From assembly GCA_029571005.1 (NCBI GenBank), contig JAKPTG010000023.1, positions 1 through 41,330 of the forward strand: a DNA stretch of 41,330 bases. The letters are read 5' to 3'. The first letter of the stretch is position 1. Each line of letters begins with the position of its first letter. Under the pieces are notes generated by a model, which worked only from the letters and a program-made list of their open reading frames with translations, searched no databases and had not been told where the DNA came from. The position numbers and the translations under genes were made by a program. Origin of the DNA: Candidatus Fermentibacterota bacterium. Lineage in GTDB: Bacteria > Fermentibacterota > Fermentibacteria > Fermentibacterales > JCC-6. Below, piece after piece: positions 22,884 to 30,577 of this stretch.

Positions 22884-25141
22884 CCGACCCGCCGCTTTCT
22901 TCCCGGCAGCACCGCCATCAGGATCGCCGCCGTCGCCGCCGCCAGGGATACGAGCATTCCGGCCTTCACGTCGGAGCCGTCGTAATGGAACCTCACCGTA
23001 CTTTCCCCGGAGGGAATGAGCACCGAACGCATCCATCCGTTGGCCCGCAGCACCTCCGTCGGGGCTCCGTTCACCTCGGCCCTCCATCGGGGGTACCAGG
23101 TATCAGCCAGCACCAGTACCGCCGGCGAACCGGTGGAAACCCGCACCACCACCTCCTCGGGTTCGTCGAGGATTATCTCCGCCCTCCCGGAACAGACCAG
23201 GGGGATCTCCCCGGCGGGAGCGTCTATCACCGAAATCGTCATCGGGTTCAAACCCCTGGAGATGGCGTCGAATCCCCGGGCCGGGCCGCCGCTGACGGGC
23301 TGGGACGGAATGAACGCCCTGGGCATCGGTGCGGAGGGGAGACGGGGGGATTCCCCGCCGACCGCCGCACGAAACTCCTCCCACGGGAACACCCCCTCCG
23401 GCAGGCTGAAGACGCTGACGGCGAACTGGTAAACGGTTTCCGGGTCGGGACGGGCCATGATTTCCATCATGCTGTCCACCAGGGCGGGCTTGGCGGCGTG
23501 GTAACCCCCGACGGACCGGATCCCCAGGGGGATCAGGTCGTTGCCTCCGGGGAAGACCCTTCCGGAACCGGCCATGGATTCGAGCCCCGGGTCCGCCGGG
23601 TGAAGGGATTCCACGGAGGTCCGGTTCAGGTACACCTGGAAGCTCCTGTTGAACGGCACCAGCTCCAGTGCGGTGATCAGCACCACCCCGGCGGCGGCGG
23701 GTATCGTTCCCAGCCTCAGCCTTCTGACCCCCGCGAGCAGCGCCAGGAGCCCGGCGGAGGAGAGGAAGGCCCGGAGCAGGTCGCCCCGGAGAAGCTCCGC
23801 CCGGTGTCTGACGATTCCCTCGAAACCCCTTCCCCCCGGCACTCCCATCCTTGTCCACCAGGAGTTCTGGAGGGCCCGGCTGAGGGGTTCCGCCAGGGGG
23901 ACCAGAACCAGGAACAGGGCGGCGGCCCCGGCTATGACGGCGGCGTGCCTCCGGGAGGCGTTCCCCGAAAAAACCGCGTCGAAACCGAAGCCCGTCGCCA
24001 GAGCCAGGGAGGAGGTGGTGATGAAGGCCGCCATGTGGGGGGCGCGGATCTGCCTGAAAATCGGAACGAACCGGTACAGAAGCCCGAAAAGCCCGGTGTA
24101 CCCCCCCCAGGACACCAGCGTCCCCAGGATCGCGAGGGTGATCAGGGCGCCCCGAAGCCTGCGGTCCGCCCCCGCCGCCAGCCCCGCCAGGGCCAGGATG
24201 AACACCGCCACCCCGGTGAACTCGCTGCTCAGCCTGAGCCCGAGCCTGCCGAAGTAAACCGGTACCCCGGAGATGGAGCTGTCCGGGAACCCGTGCCGGA
24301 GCCCGAAGGCCGAGGGGAGTATCATGGCCAGGGATTCCTCCGGGGGCATGGAGTAACTGGCGGCGGCGGCGGGATCAAGCCCCTCGCCCCGGGAGGAATG
24401 CCTGCTGAACAGGTAGCCGGGGTACAACTGAACCGCCGCCGTCAGGATTCCCAGCACCACCATGGCGCCGGGGCCGGCGATGCCGGAGACCCATGTTCCG
24501 GGACGTCTTAGGAGCCACAGCGCGAGCACCCCGGCCATGATTCCCGAGTAGAGCATCATCTGCGGGTGGCTGGAAAGCCCCTGCATGCCCACCGCCAGGG
24601 CGCCCAGCCCTATCCATTTCGGCCTCCGGGTATCGGCCCAGCGCTTTACCGCGTAAAGCAGGAGGGGCGCCAGGGCCCAGCAGATGATTTTGCTGCCGTG
24701 TCCGGCGTAGAAGAGGGTGTTGGCCCACGCCCCTAAAGCGTACGCCGCGGCGCCGGCGAGCCTTCCCGGCCCGGAGACCCCGGAGGCCCGAAGGAAAAGC
24801 CACGTGAAGAGCCCGGCCAGAAACATGTGGACCGGGAAAAGGAACCTCACCGACGCCTCCGTCCCCAGGAGCAGCAGCGGCAGCCCCCGGAGGGGATAGA
24901 ACACCGGGGCGCTGAAGGAGGCGTAGAAGGGAACCCCGCCGAAGATGAAGGGGTTCCACAGGGGGAGCCGCCCCTGCCGCAGGGACGACTCGGCGAAGGC
25001 CAGGAAGGGGTATCCCTGGTGGACCGTGTCGCTGAGCTGCCCCCCGGGCAGCCTGGAGGAGGTGAACACCGGCAGATAGACCGCCACGGCCAGCAGAAGC
25101 ATCAAGGCCGCAACCACCAGGGTTTCCCGGGGCTTTCTCAT
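22880..25141 (-). CDS. YfhO-family membrane protein, GT-C type glycosyltransferase-like
   Basis: 753 residues from the ATG at 25141 (MRKPRETLVVAALMLLL), which overlaps the preceding stop (ATGA). The 1018-codon track start runs back into the neighbouring gene. The first loop has the YfhO wording: SDTVHQGYPFLAFAESSLRQG and LPLWNPFIFGGVPF. About thirteen helices are followed by a periplasmic C-terminal part (from ~545) with SPAVLVLADTWYPRWRAEVNG, also typical, and a last helix before the basic end. YfhO proteins decorate surface polymers or lipids using lipid-linked sugars; substrates differ between species. Here it lies between two LPG-synthase-type proteins in one coupled operon. Confidence 0.88.
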   Translation of the reverse strand: MRKPRETLVVAALMLLLAVAVYLPVFTSSRLPGGQLSDTVHQGYPFLAFAESSLRQGRLPLWNPFIFGGVPFYASFSAPVFYPLRGLPLLLLGTEASVRFLFPVHMFLAGLFTWLFLRASGVSGPGRLAGAAAYALGAWANTLFYAGHGSKIICWALAPLLLYAVKRWADTRRPKWIGLGALAVGMQGLSSHPQMMLYSGIMAGVLALWLLRRPGTWVSGIAGPGAMVVLGILTAAVQLYPGYLFSRHSSRGEGLDPAAAASYSMPPEESLAMILPSAFGLRHGFPDSSISGVPVYFGRLGLRLSSEFTGVAVFILALAGLAAGADRRLRGALITLAILGTLVSWGGYTGLFGLLYRFVPIFRQIRAPHMAAFITTSSLALATGFGFDAVFSGNASRRHAAVIAGAAALFLVLVPLAEPLSRALQNSWWTRMGVPGGRGFEGIVRHRAELLRGDLLRAFLSSAGLLALLAGVRRLRLGTIPAAAGVVLITALELVPFNRSFQVYLNRTSVESLHPADPGLESMAGSGRVFPGGNDLIPLGIRSVGGYHAAKPALVDSMMEIMARPDPETVYQFAVSVFSLPEGVFPWEEFRAAVGGESPRLPSAPMPRAFIPSQPVSGGPARGFDAISRGLNPMTISVIDAPAGEIPLVCSGRAEIILDEPEEVVVRVSTGSPAVLVLADTWYPRWRAEVNGAPTEVLRANGWMRSVLIPSGESTVRFHYDGSDVKAGMLVSLAAATAAILMAVLPGRKRRVG

Positions 25142-26055
25142 CCGCCTTCTCCCTTCTTTCCCCGCCGGAGCCGTCCGGCGGTGGCCGCGGCCAGAACCAG
25201 CTCCATGACGGTCATCACGATTCTCTGGCCCCCGGCGGCAACGATTCCCGGGGCGAGAAGGGTTCCGGGCAGGGCGATCAGCGCCGCCGCGGCCTCCCTT
25301 ACTCCGAGCCCGCCCGGGACCAGCACGACAATATATCCGGCGAGCCATGACAGGGGCGCCGCCGCAAGACACCTTGCCGGCTCCGCCTCGCCGATGCCCA
25401 TTCCCCGGAACCACAGCCACAGTGCGATCCCCCGGACGATCCAGGTAAGGGTGTAGAAACCGGTGACCGCCAGGGCGTGGCGCAGGGGGACCGGCCGGAA
25501 ATCCAGCCCGCGGATCCGGAAAACCAGCTTCTGCAAGGGGGTCAGCAGGGGAAGCAGGGCCACGGCGGCCCCCGCCGCTCCCAGGGCCCACCTCAGGGCC
25601 CGGCCGTCGGCGATGTCGGGATGGAAGAGCCACACCGAAAACGTCATAACCCCCACCGCGGCGGTGCTGAACAGGAGTTCCAGCACCAGGGTCGAGGCCG
25701 ACTTCCCCAGGGAGTAGCCCCGGGCCTTGAGGTACCCGATCCTGCCGGCGAACAGCCAGACCTTGCCGGGTATGTACCTGCCGAGCTGGCTGCCGAACCA
25801 GACGGCGTAAAGGGTCTTTCTCGGGATGTCCACACCCCGCTGCCGGCACACCATGACCCAGCCCTCCGGGGAAAACGCCAACCCGGCCAGGAGCGCCAGG
25901 GAGGAGGCGGCAAGAAGCGGCGGATCGAGTTTCCATGGAAACCGTTCGGCGCTTTCCAGCCAGTCGCCGCCGTGACGCCGGATCTGTACCCCCGCGAATA
26001 CCAGCAGAGCCAGGAAAGCCACCCTTACCCAGAAAGCGGGTTTCTTCGGGTTCAC
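25138..26055 (-). CDS. LPG-synthase-type (AglD/UPF0104) integral membrane protein
   Basis: 305 residues from the GTG at 26055, chosen because its GTGA overlap fits the rest of the operon. An ATG at 26079 is the alternative. About eight helices. Family marks are GSQLGRYIPGKVWLFAGRIGYLK and VVLVPGGLGVREAAAAL, which parallel those of the fused protein two genes on. The family covers the membrane half of lysylphosphatidylglycerol synthase and archaeal AglD; many stand-alone members lie beside glycosyltransferases and are thought to act in lipid-linked sugar transfer or flipping. No soluble aminoacyl-transferase domain is present, so it is not a full MprF. Confidence 0.87.
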   Translation of the reverse strand: MNPKKPAFWVRVAFLALLVFAGVQIRRHGGDWLESAERFPWKLDPPLLAASSLALLAGLAFSPEGWVMVCRQRGVDIPRKTLYAVWFGSQLGRYIPGKVWLFAGRIGYLKARGYSLGKSASTLVLELLFSTAAVGVMTFSVWLFHPDIADGRALRWALGAAGAAVALLPLLTPLQKLVFRIRGLDFRPVPLRHALAVTGFYTLTWIVRGIALWLWFRGMGIGEAEPARCLAAAPLSWLAGYIVVLVPGGLGVREAAAALIALPGTLLAPGIVAAGGQRIVMTVMELVLAAATAGRLRRGKKGEGG

Positions 26056-26936
26056 AGGAGGCCTTCGGATCTGTACCATGCCACTGCGTCCTCCGCCGCC
26101 TTCCGGAAGGAGAAGCGGGGGGTGAAACCCGCGGCGGCGGCCTTGTCTATGGAAACCCAGCGGTCGGTCCCGAAGAGACGGAGCCTGCTCTTCGACAGGG
26201 CCCGCGGACACAGGGGCCCGAGGGCCAGGGCGGCCCGGAAGAGCCATCGGGGCGCCGGTATCACCCGGGTCTTCACTCCGGCGGCATTCCCGGCTATCCG
26301 GGCTATCCGGGCCATGGAAAGCACCTCGGGGCCGCCGATGTGGTACAGCCCCCCCGCCAGGGGCCCCCCCGGCAGGGAGGCCGCCACCGCCCGGCAGACG
26401 TCCAGCACGTGGGTGGGCCTGGTTCGGGCCCCTTCCCGGCCCACCACCGGAAACCATCCTCCGGCCGCCTGCCGGAACAGGACCAGCTTGTGCCCGTCGC
26501 CGGGGCCGAAAACGAAGTCCGGCCTCAGGATGGTGAGGCCGCCCGGGGGGAGGTCAAGGGCCCCGAGCCTCCGCTCCCCCTCCGCCTTGGTCCTCTCGTA
26601 GAGACCCTCCGGAGCCAGGGGCGAGTTCTCCCGGGAGCCCGGGACGAGGCCGCACACCCCGGGGGTGCTCAGGTGTATCAGGGGGACCCCCGCCCCGGCG
26701 CACATCCTTCCCAGGGCTTCCGGGAAACCGGCGTTGGCCTCCAGTGCCTCCCGTTCCCCCGTACCCCCGGATACGAGTTTTCCCGCTGCGTTGACCACGG
26801 CTCCGACCCCCGGGGCCGGTTCCACTCCGCCGTCCTTCCGTCCCCGATGGAGAAGCACCTCGTGCCCTTCCCCCGCCAGGTAGCCGGCTACGGCGCCTCC
26901 GATGAACCCGCCGGCGCCGGTGACCAGAACCCTCAA
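26052..26936 (-). CDS. NAD-dependent epimerase/dehydratase (extended SDR)
   Basis: 294 residues from the TTG at 26936 (MRVLVTGAGGFIGGAVAGYL), overlapping the glycosyltransferase stop (TTGA). Rossmann motif GAGGFIGG, VVNAAGKL, the Ser/Thr site LIHLSTPGVCG and catalytic YERTK are present, followed by LRPDFVFGPGD. Members modify nucleotide sugars or act on sterol- or terpenoid-like and other lipids. The later part (HVLDVCRAVAASL, YHIGGPEVLSM) resembles the branch near hydroxysteroid dehydrogenase-like and hopanoid-linked SDRs as much as sugar epimerases. Substrate open. The track places it within a 695-codon frame that extends upstream without meaning. Confidence 0.87.
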   Translation of the reverse strand: MRVLVTGAGGFIGGAVAGYLAGEGHEVLLHRGRKDGGVEPAPGVGAVVNAAGKLVSGGTGEREALEANAGFPEALGRMCAGAGVPLIHLSTPGVCGLVPGSRENSPLAPEGLYERTKAEGERRLGALDLPPGGLTILRPDFVFGPGDGHKLVLFRQAAGGWFPVVGREGARTRPTHVLDVCRAVAASLPGGPLAGGLYHIGGPEVLSMARIARIAGNAAGVKTRVIPAPRWLFRAALALGPLCPRALSKSRLRLFGTDRWVSIDKAAAAGFTPRFSFRKAAEDAVAWYRSEGLL

Positions 26937-28027
26937 TGGAGGGCCTCCAGCAGCTTTTCCGTATAGACCTCCCAGGAGAAGCGCCGGGAAAAGGCCTCCA
27001 CCCGGTTTTTCAGCCCCGGATCCCCAAGAAGCCCGGCGCACCGGGACAGGGCTTCCGCCAGGCAGGCGGGCTCCGGTGTCAAAGCGAGTTCCCCGGTGGA
27101 ACCCGGTTCCAGCACCTCCCTGAGGCTTCCCACATCCGTGACGACCATGGGCTTCCCGAAGGCCAGAGCTATCTGGGCGACCCCGCTCTGGGTGGCGCTC
27201 CGGTACGGAAGGGCCACTATGTCCGCCGCCCGGAAGTAAAGCCCGACCTCCTGGTCCGGAACGAAGCGGTCGTGCCTCACGAACCTTTCCCCGAGGTCTT
27301 CCGCCTCCTTCTCCAGCTCCCGCTCCGACTGGTAGTTCTCCCCCACCGCCAGAAGCACCGTATTCTCCGGAAGCATCCCCATGGCCCTGATAAGCAGGTC
27401 GAGGCCCTTGTAGCGGCGTACGAGCCCGAAGAACAGAACCACCACCCGGTCCGGGGCGAACCCCAGGGTCCGGCGGGCTTCCTCCCGGGAGGGGGCGTTC
27501 TGCAGGTACTGGTCGTAGATCGGATGGAAGAGCCTTACCACGCCCGACGCGCCGAGGCTCCAGGCGGCTTCCACGTCTTTTTCGCCGTGGACCGCCAGAA
27601 TCCTGCCCGACAGGTAGCTCCGGGTCAGCCGCATCCCCAGGGGAAATCCCTCGTGGGGTTCCAGGTTGTGGCATACCACCGCCGCAGGAATACCCCTCGG
27701 AGTACAGGCCTTGAGGCAGGGGGCGAAGAAGGGATGCCACCACTGGACGATACAGGCGTCGCAGCCGGCCCTGGACAGGGAACGCAGTGCGCCGGGCCAG
27801 GTCAGGGGCGACGAGGGCCGCAGGAGCGGCAGGACGCCGCTCTCCGGGAGTTCCGGGCCGGGTTCGAACTGGGTTGTTCCGGGGAAGAGCAGTGACGGGT
27901 ACAGGGTTCGGAACCCCGCCCTTACCACCCGATGACCGGCCTGTTCCACGGAGCGTGCGAGCCTGGAACTGAACTGGGCTATCCCACCCCTGAGGGGCGG
28001 AAACGGACCCAGCATACAGATTTTCAT
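26933..28027 (-). CDS. Glycosyltransferase family 4
   Basis: 364 residues from the ATG at 28027 (MKICMLGPFPPLRGGIAQF), overlapping the GT2 stop (ATGA). GT-B fold. The N-terminal half has the glycine-rich loop PLRGGIAQFSSRL and VQWWHPFFAP. The C-terminal half has VVLFFGLVRRYKGLDLLIRA, the phosphate-binding part, and ADIVALPYRSATQSGVAQIALAFGKPMVVTDVGSLREV. The second position where GT4 enzymes hold a Glu is a Gln here (ATQSG). It is probably cytoplasmic, adding a sugar to a lipid carrier or to the product of the GT2 enzyme. Confidence 0.9.
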   Translation of the reverse strand: MKICMLGPFPPLRGGIAQFSSRLARSVEQAGHRVVRAGFRTLYPSLLFPGTTQFEPGPELPESGVLPLLRPSSPLTWPGALRSLSRAGCDACIVQWWHPFFAPCLKACTPRGIPAAVVCHNLEPHEGFPLGMRLTRSYLSGRILAVHGEKDVEAAWSLGASGVVRLFHPIYDQYLQNAPSREEARRTLGFAPDRVVVLFFGLVRRYKGLDLLIRAMGMLPENTVLLAVGENYQSERELEKEAEDLGERFVRHDRFVPDQEVGLYFRAADIVALPYRSATQSGVAQIALAFGKPMVVTDVGSLREVLEPGSTGELALTPEPACLAEALSRCAGLLGDPGLKNRVEAFSRRFSWEVYTEKLLEALH

Positions 28028-28959
28028 GGGGTTCTTTCGACCGGGTTGGCGGGCCTGCCCTTCCCGAATCTGAGGATGATTTCCCCAAGGAGCCCCATGG
28101 ATACGAACTGGAGCCCCGCCAGCATGAGCATGACCCCAAGGAGCAGAAGGGGCCGGTTTCCGATGGCGGCGCCGGAGAACCACAACACGGACAGGTAGGC
28201 GTTGATGATGAAGCCCGCCGTGGTCAGCGTGACCCCTACGCCTCCGAAGAAGTGCAGGGGTCTGAAGGAGTAGCGGTTGAGGAAGAGCACCGTAAGAAGG
28301 TCGCTGAACCCCCGGAAGTAGCGGGACCAGCCGTACTTGCTTCGGCCGTGTCGCCGGGGTCTGTGGTGTACCTGGACCTCCCCCACCATGAAACCGTTCA
28401 TCGTCGCCAGCACCGGTGTGTACCTGTGCATCTCCCCGTAGAGGTCCAGGGAAGCGGCCGCGTCCCGCCGGTAGAGCTTGAGGCCGCAGTTGAAATCGTG
28501 CAGCCCTATGCCCGTGGCCCTCCTGACCGCCCAGTTGAACAGTTTCGACGGCAGGGTCTTCTCGGCGGGGTCGTGCCTCTCCTTTTTCCAGCCGCTGACC
28601 AGTTGCAACCCGTTCTCCCGGGCGTACCGGATCATGCCGGGAATCTCCGCCGGGTCGTCCTGGAGGTCGGCGTCCATGGTCGCAACCCACTCCCGGTCCG
28701 CCCGGGCGATCCCCGCCGCCAGGGCCGCCGCCTTCCCCTGGTTCCCGGCGAACCTGAGCCCGGTCACCGGGAGCCTTCCCGCCAGCTCTCTTATGACCCT
28801 CCAGGTGTCGTCGGTGCTGCCGTCATCCACTATCACCGCGTTCCAGTCCAGCCCCCGGAGGGCCGCGGCGGTCTCCTCCAGCAGTTCCGGAAGGCTGGGG
28901 GCCTCGTTCAGGGCCGGGATGACCAGGGTGACCCCGGTTTTACTCTCCGTAGCGTTCAA
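28024..28959 (-). CDS. Glycosyltransferase family 2, DPM/ArnC-like with two C-terminal helices
   Basis: 311 residues starting at the TTG 28959, with 20 bases of overlap with LpxH. GT-A domain: TLVIPALNEAPSLPELLEE, VIVDDGSTDDTW, and the metal-binding DADLQDDPAEI. Then KLYRRDAA and the RRHGRSKYGWSRYFRGFSDLL amphipathic stretch, followed by two membrane helices. This is the layout of enzymes that move a sugar from a nucleotide donor to a polyprenyl phosphate (ArnC, GtrB, dolichyl-phosphate mannose synthase). It likely makes the lipid-linked donor used by the YfhO-type GT-C protein downstream. Sugar not readable. Confidence 0.93.
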   Translation of the reverse strand: MNATESKTGVTLVIPALNEAPSLPELLEETAAALRGLDWNAVIVDDGSTDDTWRVIRELAGRLPVTGLRFAGNQGKAAALAAGIARADREWVATMDADLQDDPAEIPGMIRYARENGLQLVSGWKKERHDPAEKTLPSKLFNWAVRRATGIGLHDFNCGLKLYRRDAAASLDLYGEMHRYTPVLATMNGFMVGEVQVHHRPRRHGRSKYGWSRYFRGFSDLLTVLFLNRYSFRPLHFFGGVGVTLTTAGFIINAYLSVLWFSGAAIGNRPLLLLGVMLMLAGLQFVSMGLLGEIILRFGKGRPANPVERTP

Positions 28960-29659
28960 GGAGGACTTTCCCTTCTCCTACTTTCAAGTATGTGAAGTGG
29001 CCGATCCAATCGCCAAGAGAGACGATGCGGCACCCGGCGCGGTCCCTCATGAAGGGCACGTGGGTGTGGCCCGTGACGACCAGGTCCGCCCCCTCGGACT
29101 GTTCCTCCGCCCAGATCCGCAGGTGGTCCGGTATGTACCGGACCTTCTTCCGGAGGTACCTCCTGCTGGTTCCGCTGAACAGCATCGCCAACGCGGTAGC
29201 GGGGGTCGGGTGCAGCATGGAGAAAAGACGGCTGGATACGCCCGCCCGGAGCACCGGCCTTATCGCCCTGTAGCCCCGGTCTCCCCTGCCAAGCCCGTCG
29301 CCGTGCGCCAGCACCGCCCGTTTCCCGTCCAGTTCCACCCGAAGCGGGGACTCCCGGCGGATCTCCATGCCGGAATCGGCCTGGAAGGAGTCTCCCACCC
29401 ACCAGTCATGGTTGCCCGGCATGAAAACGGTTTTCCAGCCGCGGTCGGCAAGGTTTCTGAGCCCCCGGAGGACCCTCCCGTAACCGGCGGGCATGACCGT
29501 GGCGTACTCGAACCAGTAGTCGAAGAGGTCTCCGAGTATCCACAGGGTCCCCGGGTTCTCTCCGGCGAGGCCGTTCAGGAAGCGAAGAAACCTTTCCCTG
29601 CCCGGATGGGGCCTGTTTTCGGGATAGAGGTGTACATCGCTCAGAAGGAAATGGGTCAC
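28940..29659 (-). CDS. lpxH: LpxH-type UDP-2,3-diacylglucosamine diphosphatase
   Basis: 239 residues starting at GTG 29659 (overlap GTGA with the gene before). Calcineurin-type metal sites are all visible: LLSDVHL, WILGDLFDYWFEY, FMPGNHDWW, AHGDGLGRGD and VVTGHTHVP. The FDYWFE wording and length fit LpxH, which splits UDP-diacylglucosamine to lipid X in lipid A synthesis at the inner face of the membrane. No other lpx gene is in the window, so a related diphosphatase acting on another nucleotide-sugar lipid in this operon is possible. Confidence 0.87.
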   Translation of the reverse strand: MTHFLLSDVHLYPENRPHPGRERFLRFLNGLAGENPGTLWILGDLFDYWFEYATVMPAGYGRVLRGLRNLADRGWKTVFMPGNHDWWVGDSFQADSGMEIRRESPLRVELDGKRAVLAHGDGLGRGDRGYRAIRPVLRAGVSSRLFSMLHPTPATALAMLFSGTSRRYLRKKVRYIPDHLRIWAEEQSEGADLVVTGHTHVPFMRDRAGCRIVSLGDWIGHFTYLKVGEGKVLLERYGE

Positions 29660-30147
29660 GGTTCTTCCTGCATCACCCGCCTGGCGCAGCCCGTTCCCCA
29701 GGCCCTCGTCCCGGCCTCGCCGGGGAGCACCAGCACCGCCGCGGGCAACGCCTCCGGACCGATGAAATCCAGAAGACCCGCATCGCCCAGGTAAACCGTC
29801 AGGGGAAGGCCCAGCCGGTTCACCCGGCGCTGGGCGGCGTTTCGGGCCTCCGGGTCGAACATCACCGGAGCCGGCAGAACGCCGCCGGGGGCGAGGGAGG
29901 CCAGGAACACCAGGTCCTGGTCGGCCCTGTCCATGTTTTCCAGAGGGAGCCAGGTGTAAAGGAGCACCCCCTCCAGGGAGTCCGTCGCAATCGGAACGAA
30001 TCCCAGGGTGTCGGGTCTGCAGAGGGATCCGGGAAGCGATATCACCGGAACCGGTTCCCGGAGCACGGCCTCACCGCCCGTTTCCCCGCAGCCCCAGAGG
30101 GCCAGGAGAGCCGCGGCCGCCGCCGTCTTCGGCCCCGGGGCCTTCAC
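29656..30147 (-). CDS. Small lipoprotein, possibly thioredoxin-like fold without redox cysteines
   Basis: 163 residues from a GTG at 30147 (GTGA overlap). Signal peptide with lipobox ALWGC, so a lipoprotein of about 143 mature residues. The middle part (GVLLYTWLPLENMDRADQDLVFLASL, then LPLTVYLGDAGLLDFIG and PAAVLVLPGE) follows the strand-helix order of TlpA/redoxin proteins. The spot where WCxxC would be reads WLPLENM, with no cysteine. A structural, not redox, role would follow. No firm family match from me. Confidence 0.65.
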   Translation of the reverse strand: MKAPGPKTAAAAALLALWGCGETGGEAVLREPVPVISLPGSLCRPDTLGFVPIATDSLEGVLLYTWLPLENMDRADQDLVFLASLAPGGVLPAPVMFDPEARNAAQRRVNRLGLPLTVYLGDAGLLDFIGPEALPAAVLVLPGEAGTRAWGTGCARRVMQEEP

Positions 30148-30440
30148 GGGGGGTCTCCTGGTACCAGGAGGAATCGGACGCCCCCCGGGAGCGGGGTGTA
30201 GAGGACAACCCCCGGGTTCCGGGGGGGGAGAAGGGGCAGGCAGCCGGTCACCGTCACCGTGAGGGTGTCTTCACCGGTGATTCTCAGGCTCTCGGCGCCT
30301 ATGCAGTGGTCGCCGGGCCCCAGGGCTTCCGCCAGGGCCGCGAACTCGTCGGCGGTCCCGATGGTGGAGGCGGGGGACCTGAAAAACAGGGGCACCACCC
30401 CGCAGACAAGCAGTGCGACGGGAACCGCAACCGCCCTCAT
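30144..30440 (-). CDS. Small exported protein, unrecognised, first gene of the glycolipid operon
   Basis: 98 residues. An N-terminal hydrophobic stretch (AVAVPVALLVCGVVPLFF) serves as signal or anchor. The rest is short, with an acidic helix (TADEFAALAEALGPGDHC) and beta-prone ends (DTLTVTVTGCLPLL, GVRFLLVPGD). Two cysteines could pair. The stop overlaps the next gene's GTG, the main reason to accept it as real. No family recognised. It is the most upstream gene of the coupled set, divergent from nrdJ across 137 bases. Confidence 0.6.
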   Translation of the reverse strand: MRAVAVPVALLVCGVVPLFFRSPASTIGTADEFAALAEALGPGDHCIGAESLRITGEDTLTVTVTGCLPLLPPRNPGVVLYTPLPGGVRFLLVPGDPP

Positions 30441-30577
30441 TCCGCCCCCTCCCTTCCGCCCGGTAATCGCCGCGCTCCGGCAAAACTAAGAATCCCGGCA
30501 TTGTTCCGCAATAGTCGGCGGCTTGATTCCCGGGGGTTTGATGAATAGCTTTCCAGGGTTCCCGAAGGAAGGAGCAG

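Noticed and set aside
22793-24511. 572-codon plus-strand ORF opposite the YfhO-type gene
   Set aside because: Low-complexity Gly/Arg/Gln/His-rich shadow of a well-recognised membrane protein.
30441-30577. Cobalamin riboswitch ahead of nrdJ
   Set aside because: Only 137 bases, no B12-box-like or multi-stem pattern that I can see; a plain leader with a good Shine-Dalgarno fits.
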